From the NCBI GenBank assembly GCA_019420265.1, contig JAHZHM010000248.1, positions 1 to 8,225 on the forward strand: a stretch of DNA of 8,225 nt, given 5' to 3'. The notes beneath the pieces are model-generated. The model saw only the letters and a list, made by a program, of their open reading frames with translations. It did not search any database and was not told the origin of the DNA. The DNA is from Clostridiales bacterium. GTDB lineage: Bacteria; Bacillota; Clostridia; Christensenellales; Christensenellaceae. Made by a program: the position numbers and the translations under genes. Position 1 is the stretch's first letter; each line of letters begins with the position of its first letter. Positions 1 to 5,188 of the stretch are shown here, piece by piece.

Positions 1-1413
1 GCGGTTTCTATAGAGCGGGCGCAGAACGGCAATGCGATTTTAGGCGTGCACATTGCGGATGTGAGCCACTATGTGCGAAAAGGGATGGCTCTGGATAAAG
101 AAGCTTTTGCTAGGGGAACGAGTGTCTATTTGCTGGATCGGGTGGTTCCAATGCTGCCAGAGCAGCTCTCGAATGGGCTTTGCTCGCTCAATGAAGGAGT
201 GGTGCGCCTGGCACTCTCCTGCTTTATGGAAATCACGCCGGAGGGCAAAGTGGTGTCGCACCGCATTGGCAAGACGGCGATTAAATCCTGCCATCGGCTG
301 ACGTATGGGCAGGTCAACCGCATGCTGGAGGAAAATGATGCGGAGCTGATTGCGCAGTATTCGGATATTATCGAGGATTTGCGCCAGATGCAAGAACTTG
401 CCCAGAACATGCGGGCATTGCGCTTTCAGAAAGGCAGCATTGATTTTGAACTTGGGGAGGCGGAGATCGAGCTAAATAAGGCTGGCAAGCCCATTCGCAT
501 CGATTTGCGCGAGCATAGGACGGCGGAAAGGCTCATCGAAGAGTTTATGGTAACCTGCAACAATACAGTGGCAGAGATTTTTGCACAGGCGGAGCTGCCC
601 TTTATTTACCGCATCCATGAGACGCCGGATGAAGAGCGCATTCAAGAGCTTTCGATTTTTCTTTCCAATTTTGGATACCGTTTGCCGACAGGTGAAAAGC
701 TCCGGAGCAAAACGGTGCAGACTGTGTTGGAAAAGAGCAAAGGGACCAGCGCCGAAAATATCATCAATCAGGTAACGCTGCGCTCTTTAAAAAAGGCGCG
801 CTATAGCACGGAGAATGCAGGGCATTTTGGCCTGGCCTCGAGCGCCTATAGCCACTTTACCTCTCCGATTCGGCGCTATCCGGATTTGGCGGCGCACCGG
901 GTGATCACGGACTATATTGAAGGCAAGATGGATTATCAGCGTTTGGAGCAGTTAGAGAAGGAACTGGCCCAAATTTCCAAGCATTCCAGCGAACGGGAGC
1001 GCAACGCCATTGATGCAGAGCGCCAGGTTGATGCTATGAAAAAGGCGGAGTATATGCAGCAGTTCATCGGAAAGAGCTTTGATGCCGTGGTATCCGGCGT
1101 CGCAAATACGGCGATTTTCGTGGAACTGGAAAATACGGTGGAAGGCGTGATCCCGCTTTCGGAAATTCGCAGCGATTATTTTGTCTATTTCAAGGAACTA
1201 TACTGCGTTTTGGGAGAGCGCACGAAAAAGCGCATTCATCTGGGCGATAAAGTAAAAGTAAAGGTAAAAAATGCCGATGTGGAGCATGCGCGTGTAGAAT
1301 TTTCGCTTGTGAATTTTCCGCGGGAGGAGCGAAAGGAAAAGAGCGCAGAGCAGAAGCAAAAAGCAGGGAGGAAGAGAAATGGCAGAAGGAATCAAAATCG
1401 TCGCCACAAATAA
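1..1413 (+). CDS. rnr: Ribonuclease R, C-terminal part (5' truncated by window)
   Basis: This is a processive 3'-to-5' exoribonuclease that degrades structured RNA and, with tmRNA-SmpB, non-stop mRNA. Frame 1 is open from base 1 and gives 470 visible residues; family members are usually 700-800, so the cold-shock domains and the first RNB aspartates lie upstream. The visible part begins inside the RNB domain just after the expected acidic catalytic cluster, with [11 protein letters not shown] at about 15-25, then TSVYLLDR (active-site Tyr near 43) and the RNB signature [12 protein letters not shown] at about 285-296. An S1 RNA-binding domain spans about 357-435. The last 30 or so residues form a Lys/Arg-rich tail ending NRRHK. 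The GTG at 46 is an internal codon, not a start. The 3' end overlaps smpB by 35 nt in another frame, which suggests an operon and coupled translation. The identification is secure. Confidence 0.96.
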   Translation, partial: AVSIERAQNGNAILGVHIADVSHYVRKGMALDKEAFARGTSVYLLDRVVPMLPEQLSNGLCSLNEGVVRLALSCFMEITPEGKVVSHRIGKTAIKSCHRLTYGQVNRMLEENDAELIAQYSDIIEDLRQMQELAQNMRALRFQKGSIDFELGEAEIELNKAGKPIRIDLREHRTAERLIEEFMVTCNNTVAEIFAQAELPFIYRIHETPDEERIQELSIFLSNFGYRLPTGEKLRSKTVQTVLEKSKGTSAENIINQVTLRSLKKARYSTENAGHFGLASSAYSHFTSPIRRYPDLAAHRVITDYIEGKMDYQRLEQLEKELAQISKHSSERERNAIDAERQVDAMKKAEYMQQFIGKSFDAVVSGVANTAIFVELENTVEGVIPLSEIRSDYFVYFKELYCVLGERTKKRIHLGDKVKVKVKNADVEHARVEFSLVNFPREERKEKSAEQKQKAGRKRNGRRNQNRRHK

Positions 1414-1840
1414 AAAGGCACGGCATGATTTTTTTATCGAAGATACCTATGAAGCCGGTATCGAACTTTCTGGCACAGAGGTGAAATCCATTCGGGCAGG
1501 AAAAGTGAATTTGCGGGATTCCTATGCGCAGGTGAAGGATGGCGAGATGTTCTTGCACAATGTGCATATCAGCCCCTATGAGCAGGGGAATATCTTCAAT
1601 AAAGATCCGCTCCGCTCTAGAAAGCTACTTTTGCATAAGGCTGAGATCACCAAATTGATGGGATTGACGACCATCAAGGGATATTCGCTGGTGCCGCTCA
1701 GTTTTTATCTGAAAAATGGCAGAGTGAAGGTGCAGCTGGGTTTGGCGCGCGGCAAGAAGCTATATGATAAGCGGCAGGATTTAAAGGAACAGGCTGTGCG
1801 CAGAGAGGTAGAGCAGTCGGCAAAAATATCCATTCGCTAA
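1379..1840 (+). CDS. smpB: SsrA-binding protein SmpB
   Basis: SmpB binds the tRNA-like domain of tmRNA and delivers it to the empty A site of stalled ribosomes. At 153 residues it has the usual family length. Conserved features are visible in order: [10 protein letters not shown] near the N-terminus, [13 protein letters not shown] with NLRDSYA (OB-fold RNA-binding core), [15 protein letters not shown], the KGYSLVPL strand, and [12 protein letters not shown] followed by a basic C-terminal tail that would enter the mRNA channel. The start is set by an AGGGAGGAA Shine-Dalgarno at 1365-1373, a few bases before ATG 1379. That site and the first 11 codons lie within the 3' end of rnr. The partner RNA ssrA starts 56 bp downstream, so the whole rescue machinery is clustered. 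Confidence 0.97.
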   Translation: MAEGIKIVATNKKARHDFFIEDTYEAGIELSGTEVKSIRAGKVNLRDSYAQVKDGEMFLHNVHISPYEQGNIFNKDPLRSRKLLLHKAEITKLMGLTTIKGYSLVPLSFYLKNGRVKVQLGLARGKKLYDKRQDLKEQAVRREVEQSAKISIR

Positions 1841-1843
1841 AGG

Positions 1844-1872
1844 TTGCGAAACACACAAAAAAAGCATATAAT
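1844..1872 (+). promoter_or_regulatory. Promoter of ssrA (sigma-A type)
   Basis: TTGCGA (1844-1849) serves as the -35, followed by exactly 17 bp and a perfect TATAAT (1867-1872). Initiation near 1879 would leave a leader of roughly 18 nt before the mature tmRNA 5' end at 1897, consistent with a precursor trimmed at the 5' end by RNase P. It gives tmRNA a supply independent of smpB read-through. No experimental support is available here. Confidence 0.75.
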
Positions 1873-1893
1873 AAAATATCAAGATATGCTTTT
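1860..1893 (+). repeat. Perfect 10-bp inverted repeat between smpB and ssrA
   Basis: AAAAGCATAT (1860-1869) is mirrored by ATATGCTTTT (1884-1893) around a 14-nt loop. The hairpin ends in a short T-run, so it could be a weak terminator for smpB. Its left arm also covers part of the ssrA -10 box and its right arm lies in the predicted tmRNA leader, so an operator or a leader hairpin is equally possible. The stem is AT-rich and therefore weak. Confidence 0.45.
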
Positions 1894-1896
1894 CCT

Positions 1897-2249
1897 GGGG
1901 CCGTACTGGTTTCGACGGGGATTGTTTTTGGTAGATAAGCAGGCCGCAGTGCCCAAAGCTGCGCGAAAAAAGTGGGAATTAAATTTAAACGCAGATAATA
2001 ACTACGAATTAGCTGCTGCTTAAGCGGCTCGTCTAACCAGGCCCCTCCCGCCCGGCCTGGGGTGACGCCAATTATGGCGGGGAACTGCTCCATCTGCAGT
2101 CTTGAGGATGGATGCGGATTTGCAAGACTACCCGATGGCTTCCAGCAAAAAAGGTACGCCAGAGGGGAATGCCATATTTTTTGCTAAGCCTGTAGAAAGT
2201 TTATCACGAAAATCTTCGGACAGGGGTTCGACTCCCCTCGGCTCCACCA
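1897..2249 (+). ncRNA. ssrA: Transfer-messenger RNA (tmRNA, 10Sa RNA)
   Basis: This is the one-piece tmRNA that rescues stalled ribosomes as both alanyl-tRNA mimic and short mRNA. The 5' end reads GGGGCCGTACTGGTTTCGAC and the 3' end CTCGGCTCCACCA. The 7-bp acceptor stem pairs GGGGCCG (1897-1903) with CGGCTCC (2239-2245) with one G-U pair, followed by discriminator A2246 and encoded CCA 2247-2249. The T arm is AGGGG / TTCGACT / CCCCT (2222-2238). The length of 353 nt is normal. The tag reading frame starts at GCA 1991, and the rest is the usual pseudoknot-rich spacer. It is flanked by its own promoter and terminator and sits directly after smpB. Confidence 0.98.
1991..2023 (+). other. tmRNA proteolysis-tag reading frame
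   Basis: The resume codon GCA (1991) is followed by GAT AAT AAC TAC GAA TTA GCT GCT GCT and TAA (2021-2023), giving the tag ADNNYELAAA. Adding the alanine carried by tmRNA, tagged proteins would end AADNNYELAAA. The hydrophobic LAA-type C-terminus is what ClpXP-like proteases recognise. Here it is extended to LAAA and preceded by Glu, where many tags have Ala (as in YALAA). The frame assignment is inferred from the canonical GCA resume codon and the terminal Ala run. Confidence 0.88.
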
Positions 2250-2262
2250 TATTTTGTTGGTT

Positions 2263-2307
2263 GAAAGAAGTCGATTGCTTTATAGCAATCGACTTCTTTC
2301 TGTTTTT
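2263..2307 (+). terminator. Rho-independent terminator of ssrA
   Basis: A perfect 17-bp stem pairs GAAAGAAGTCGATTGCT (2263-2279) with its complement at 2284-2300 around a TTAT loop, and is followed by TG and TTTTT (2303-2307). It begins 13 nt after the tmRNA CCA end. It is one of the strongest hairpins in the window. Confidence 0.93.
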
Positions 2308-2317
2308 CTAGTATAAT
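2289..2317 (+). promoter_or_regulatory. Candidate promoter for the orphan gene at 2416
   Basis: TATAAT (2312-2317) is a perfect -10 hexamer. Exactly 17 bp upstream is TCGACT (2289-2294), 4/6 to the -35 consensus, which lies inside the descending arm of the ssrA terminator. Two GATATC palindromes follow at 2318-2323 and 2339-2344, 21 bp apart, and could be an operator pair. Initiation near 2324 would give a leader of about 90 nt. Confidence 0.45.
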
Positions 2318-2415
2318 GATATCAATATTTGAAAAAACGATATCTGAATGTTACCTGTTAAGCACTGCGATCTAGTGTTTGCAAAAGAGAACGAGTTTAC
2401 ATAGGAGGTGTACAT

Positions 2416-3033
2416 ATGCCGGATAAAAGGAAAAGAGCGTCCTTAGTTTTTTTAAAGGAATATCCGCCTAGATGTGATTGGTATAACTCTATGGCCGTAT
2501 ACAAAGATTTAGTAATATTATTTGAATCTGCCAATCAAAGCCTGTTTAAAAAGGATTTGGATTTAATTAAGAACGATGTATCAGAAAGAACCATATGCGG
2601 AGCGCTTATGATGCATTTGAAAAGCGCTTTATGGGGAACACCATTTCGTAAATATCATATTGATGTGGAATACAATAGAAATAAGGACGGAATGATTAAA
2701 ACCATAATAGATGAGAAAAATGTGATAACGAATATTACATGTGACCTGATTGTACATAGTCGAGGGGCTTACATAGAACAAGATAATTTGATCGCATTAG
2801 AAATGAAAAAAGCGAATCGGATAGATGCGGAAAAGCAAAAGGATAAAAACCGCCTCATGGCTCTAACCAGAGAGAAAAATAATGTTTGGTGTTACGATGG
2901 GAAAACCTTTCCAGACCAAGTCTGCCGTTACATCCTGGGAATCTATTATGAAATAAGCCTTGAGCATCATCAAGTATATTTGGAATACTATCGTCGTGGC
3001 AAATTGGTAAATGCGCAAAGCGTCCAGCTGTAA
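2416..3033 (+). CDS. Orphan PD-(D/E)XK nuclease-like protein, function unknown
   Basis: I do not recognise a named family. The 205-residue protein has the order of motifs expected of a PD-(D/E)XK nuclease core: a helix with Glu57 (SERTICGAL), a strand with HIDVEYNR at 81-88, Asp110 in the hydrophobic strand CDLIVH, and E129-x-K131 in LIALEMKK, then a charged helix (DAEKQKDKNRLMAL). No signal peptide or membrane segment is seen. The start is well set by a full AGGAGG (2403-2408) 7 nt before ATG 2416. Sampled lines are roughly one-third GC against about half in rnr, and the gene sits alone right after ssrA, a common integration site, so horizontal acquisition is likely. A DNA- or RNA-cleaving role, perhaps in defence, is inference; the fold could also be non-catalytic. 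No partner gene lies beside it. Confidence 0.8.
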   Translation: MPDKRKRASLVFLKEYPPRCDWYNSMAVYKDLVILFESANQSLFKKDLDLIKNDVSERTICGALMMHLKSALWGTPFRKYHIDVEYNRNKDGMIKTIIDEKNVITNITCDLIVHSRGAYIEQDNLIALEMKKANRIDAEKQKDKNRLMALTREKNNVWCYDGKTFPDQVCRYILGIYYEISLEHHQVYLEYYRRGKLVNAQSVQL

Positions 3034-3045
3034 GCGGCCTATGGG
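3024..3045 (+). repeat. Split direct repeat, copy 1
   Basis: CCAGCT, six unrelated bases, then GGCCTATGGG, overlapping the last codons and stop of the orphan gene. The same arrangement recurs 279 bp downstream at 3303-3324. All 16 conserved positions match; the six-base spacer does not. Confidence 0.5.
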
Positions 3046-3171
3046 GCAGAGGTGCAGTTTAGAAGTTGAAAAATGAGGATATCCAGATGTCAGCTTTCAA
3101 AATCATATCACATCTATTTGAAGGTTCTATCTCATTTTAGACAGGTGTCTTTTTTGTAGGACGCTGCACTC

Positions 3172-3208
3172 AATATCGCAATTCACTTTGGTGGGTTGCG
3201 ATATTTTT
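3172..3208 (+). terminator. Terminator-like hairpin downstream of orphan gene
   Basis: AATATCGCAA (3172-3181) pairs with TTGCGATATT (3196-3205), and the stem continues inward through TTCAC/GTGGG with two G-U pairs to a TTTG loop (about 15 bp in all). A T-run reaches 3208. It could end the transcript of the 2416 gene, or be part of an interspersed structured repeat. Confidence 0.6.
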
Positions 3209-3248
3209 GTTACCCAAAGGGAAATATCCATTTCGACAGCGTTGCCAC

Positions 3249-3284
3249 ATCGGAGCAAAGCTCGCTTTGTTCCGATTTCTTTTT
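3249..3284 (+). terminator. Second terminator-like hairpin
   Basis: ATCGGAGCAAAG (3249-3260) pairs with CTTTGTTCCGAT (3265-3276) across a CTCG loop; this is 12 bp with one G-U pair, followed by TTTCTTTTT to 3284. It lies only about 40 bp after the previous hairpin and has no obvious gene of its own to terminate. Confidence 0.6.
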
Positions 3285-3302
3285 GCCCCAATAGGACATT
3301 TG

Positions 3303-3324
3303 CCAGCTCTTTTTGGCCTATGGG
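3303..3324 (+). repeat. Split direct repeat, copy 2
   Basis: CCAGCT (3303-3308) and GGCCTATGGG (3315-3324) with a six-base spacer match the copy at 3024-3045 exactly at the conserved positions. Together they bracket the hairpin-rich segment. This could be a relic duplication or chance. Confidence 0.5.
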
Positions 3325-3482
3325 AGTTTCATTCCACCAGCCGAAATGCTAAAATAAAGTAGACGGAAATTTTTATGTTTTGAGCAATACTTCACCTGCG
3401 ATTGGAAAGATGATGTAGTGTATAGCTTTGGTGAAATAAAAAGGTGTTTTTGATACTATACTGCGTTTTGCGACGCAATGAA

Positions 3483-3489
3483 AGGGGGG
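3483..3489 (+). promoter_or_regulatory. Ribosome binding site deciding the endoglucanase start
   Basis: AGGGGGG lies immediately after an ATG at 3478 and touches an ATG at 3490, so neither of those can use it. It is well placed for GTG 3496 (about 7 nt) and still possible for ATG 3502 (about 13 nt). No purine-rich site precedes ATG 3478, where the bases form a small TGCGT/ACGCA hairpin (3462-3477). Confidence 0.6.
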
Positions 3490-3495
3490 ATGGGC

Positions 3496-4977
3496 GTGCT
3501 TATGAAGAGAAATAGGACTATGATTGCCATTATTATGTGCCTATGTTTGGCGACTTTCTGCCCATCAGCATGCGGAAGAAAAGCGGAATCCATGGCAGAT
3601 AGTCAGCAAACGAAGGAACGCATAGATGATGTTCAGCCAGATAGGGAATGGCATGAGGAGAATCAGGGGGCGGAAGAGGTAAAACCAGAGACGCCGGATA
3701 TCCAATCACCTGCTGTCTGCGGCAAACTCTCTGTTGAGGGCACCCAGCTTGTTGATGAGAAGGGGGAAGCTGTGCAGCTGCGAGGGCTAAGCACGCATGG
3801 GCTATCTTTCTATCCTCAGTATGTTAACGAAGCGTTTTTTGCTCAGCTCCGCCAGGAATGGAAGGCAAATGTGATACGCCTTGCCATGTATACAGCGGAA
3901 TCCGGGGGCTATTGCACAGATGGGGACAAGGAGTATTTGAAAAATCTAGTGCGCGCTGGGGTGGAGTATGCAACTGGTCAGGATATGTATGTGATTGTGG
4001 ATTGGCACATTTTGTCGGATGGAAATCCGAATCAGTATACATCGGAAGCAATAGACTTTTTTGCCCAGATGTCGCAGGAGTTTTCCGGCTATGATAATGT
4101 GATTTATGAAATTTGCAATGAGCCGAATGGGGGCACTTCCTGGAAAGAAATAAAAGCCTATGCACAGAAGATAATACCGGTTATTCGCGCCAATGCGCCT
4201 GATGCTGTGATCTTGGTGGGGACGCCCAACTGGTCTCAGTATGTCGACGAAGCAGCGGCAGACCCGATTGCCGATTACGATAATATTATGTATACACTGC
4301 ATTTTTATGCGGCGACGCATCAGGATGATTTGCGCAATCGGATGACAGCGGCGATAGAGGCTGGGCTCCCCATATTCGTATCCGAATATGGAATCTGCGA
4401 TGCCAGCGGAAATGGCGGAATTGATGAGGCGCAGGCAAACGCCTGGGTGCAGGTTATGGATCAATACAAGGTCAGCTATGTGGCCTGGAACATCTCTAAT
4501 AAGGCGGAGACCTCGGCAATTTTTCAAAGCACGGTAGATAAGACTTCTGGTTTTTCCCAAGAGGATCTGAGCGATTCTGGAAAATGGGTGCATCGCATCC
4601 TCGCCGGAGGGCAGTTGACTTCGGATAGCGAGCAGCCTGCGGATATACCAAGCAGCAACCAGAGTACGGCTGTTCAGAGCGGCAAGGTAGAGGTTACAGC
4701 ATCGCTGGTAAACAGCTGGGAAGCAAATGGAGAGCAATTCTATCAATACGCGCTGACCGTAAAAAATACATCAAACCAGGCTTGCAAAAGCTGGGAGGTG
4801 GAGCTGAAATTCAGCAGCGATATTTCTCTGTCCGACGGGTGGAATGGGCAATATTCGGTGCAAGGAAAGAGCCTGTATATTTCCTCGATGGATTATAACG
4901 CAAGAATTCCTGCCGGCGAAAGCATACAGGATCTGGGAGTGATTATAAGCGCAGATGCAGGGTTAACCCTCCAATAA
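3496..4977 (+). CDS. Secreted GH5_2 endoglucanase with CBM2-like module
   Basis: A beta-1,4-glucanase (cellulase) expected to act outside the cell. Residue numbers here count from GTG 3496. The N-terminus has a basic start (MKRNRT), a hydrophobic stretch and PSAC-GRK, a weak lipobox at Cys26; lipoprotein or ordinary secretion are both possible. An acidic linker runs to about 75. The GH5_2 barrel covers about 78-370: QLRGLSTHGLSFYPQYV, NVIRLAMYTAE, VIVDWHILSDGNPNQ, YEICNEPNG with acid/base Glu209, LHFYAATH, FVSEYG with nucleophile Glu297, ASGNGG, and AWNISNKAE. It closely resembles Bacillus Cel5A-type enzymes. A Ser/Gln-rich linker leads to a C-terminal beta-sandwich at about 398-493 (NSWEANGEQF, VKNTS, SWEVEL, DGWNGQYS, YNARIPAGES) resembling cellulose-binding CBM2. 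Both catalytic glutamates are present. The longest frame starts at ATG 3478. The gene is a single-gene unit with its own terminator. Confidence 0.93.
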   Translation: MLMKRNRTMIAIIMCLCLATFCPSACGRKAESMADSQQTKERIDDVQPDREWHEENQGAEEVKPETPDIQSPAVCGKLSVEGTQLVDEKGEAVQLRGLSTHGLSFYPQYVNEAFFAQLRQEWKANVIRLAMYTAESGGYCTDGDKEYLKNLVRAGVEYATGQDMYVIVDWHILSDGNPNQYTSEAIDFFAQMSQEFSGYDNVIYEICNEPNGGTSWKEIKAYAQKIIPVIRANAPDAVILVGTPNWSQYVDEAAADPIADYDNIMYTLHFYAATHQDDLRNRMTAAIEAGLPIFVSEYGICDASGNGGIDEAQANAWVQVMDQYKVSYVAWNISNKAETSAIFQSTVDKTSGFSQEDLSDSGKWVHRILAGGQLTSDSEQPADIPSSNQSTAVQSGKVEVTASLVNSWEANGEQFYQYALTVKNTSNQACKSWEVELKFSSDISLSDGWNGQYSVQGKSLYISSMDYNARIPAGESIQDLGVIISADAGLTLQ

Positions 4978-4988
4978 GGCAAAAAACG

Positions 4989-5010
4989 AAGTGATAGCAA
5001 ATCTATAAAA
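4989..5010 (+). repeat. Short intergenic repeat, copy A
   Basis: This 22-bp stretch, GTGATAGCAAATCTATAAAA preceded by AA, matches 6829-6850 at 19 of 22 positions, with all three differences being transitions. It lies just after the endoglucanase stop, before its terminator hairpin. No function is assigned. Confidence 0.4.
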
Positions 5011-5018
5011 AGTTTATG

Positions 5019-5064
5019 AAAAAGCGTCATTGATTCTGAAATACGAATATCGATGACGCTTTTT
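5019..5064 (+). terminator. Rho-independent terminator of the endoglucanase gene
   Basis: AAAAAGCGTCAT (5019-5030) pairs perfectly with ATGACGCTTTTT (5053-5064), and the stem continues inward with GATTC/GAA-TATC around a small bulge. The symmetric A-run and T-run mean it could work in both directions. Confidence 0.85.
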
Positions 5065-5144
5065 ACATTCAAGTGAAATGCTGAATTGAACTGTGGCTAG
5101 AGAGAACTTGGCTTTCCTTTATTGGGGAAATAGGGAGCTTTCAC

Positions 5145-5174
5145 AAAATAAAAAACTCTCGCATTGCGAGAGTT
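5145..5174 (-). terminator. Rho-independent terminator of the uracil permease gene
   Basis: On the minus strand AACTCTCGC (5174-5166) pairs with GCGAGAGTT (5162-5154) around a 3-nt loop, followed by TTTTATTTT-type sequence. It begins 14 nt after the permease stop codon. It is separate from the endoglucanase terminator, so the convergent genes do not share one hairpin. Confidence 0.88.
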
Positions 5175-5188
5175 GTTTATTTTCTTAT

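Larger units (their letters stand above)
3127..3348 (-). other. Start-less minus-strand open frame, possible gene relic or repeat element
   Basis: Reading the minus strand, a TAG (3351-3349) is followed by 73 open codons to a TAG at 3129-3127. The frame begins HFGWWNETPIGQKEL and contains RCGNAVEMD, LWVTKISQPTKVNCD and SVLQKRHL near its end. No ATG occurs before codon 40, no ribosome binding site is evident, and the DNA is built largely of hairpins. I recall short predicted proteins with similar endings (WVTK..QPTKVNCD, SVLQKRH) between genes in gut Clostridia, but cannot verify this here. A non-coding interspersed repeat that happens to be open is more likely than a live gene; a decayed gene fragment is the alternative. 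Confidence 0.4.
3034..3495. other. Hairpin-rich intergenic region, no confident gene
   Basis: About 460 bp separate the orphan gene from the endoglucanase. On the + strand, AAAATGAG (3070-3077) can pair with CTCATTTT (3131-3138), enclosing an inner pair CTTTCAAA (3094-3101) with TTTGAAGG (3117-3124); this may be the orphan gene's 3' structure. Two stronger terminator-like hairpins follow at 3172-3208 and 3249-3284. The minus strand is open from 3348 to 3127 without a start codon near its beginning. Just before the endoglucanase, TATACT at 3457-3462 or an extended-type TGATACTAT at 3451-3459 could be its -10, but no good -35 is visible. Confidence 0.6.

Noticed and set aside
1698..2093. Minus-strand open frame across the smpB end and tmRNA
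   Set aside because: It overlaps two well-supported genes on the opposite strand and shows no domain.
2102..2311. Plus-strand small open frame within the 3' half of tmRNA and its terminator
   Set aside because: It is structural tmRNA sequence, with no ribosome binding site in a coding context.
3139..3156. AGACAGGTGTCT followed by a T-run as another terminator
   Set aside because: The stem is only 4-5 bp with a 2-4 nt loop, too weak to call separately.
2227..3477. Search for a second copy of the tmRNA 3' end as an attachment-site repeat
   Set aside because: No repeat of the T-loop or acceptor sequence was found downstream and no integrase gene is present, so an integrated element is not proven within this window.
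3946..4746. Long minus-strand open frame (266 codons) across the endoglucanase gene
   Set aside because: It is antisense to a gene with clear GH5 catalytic motifs, has no recognisable domain and no convincing ribosome binding site.
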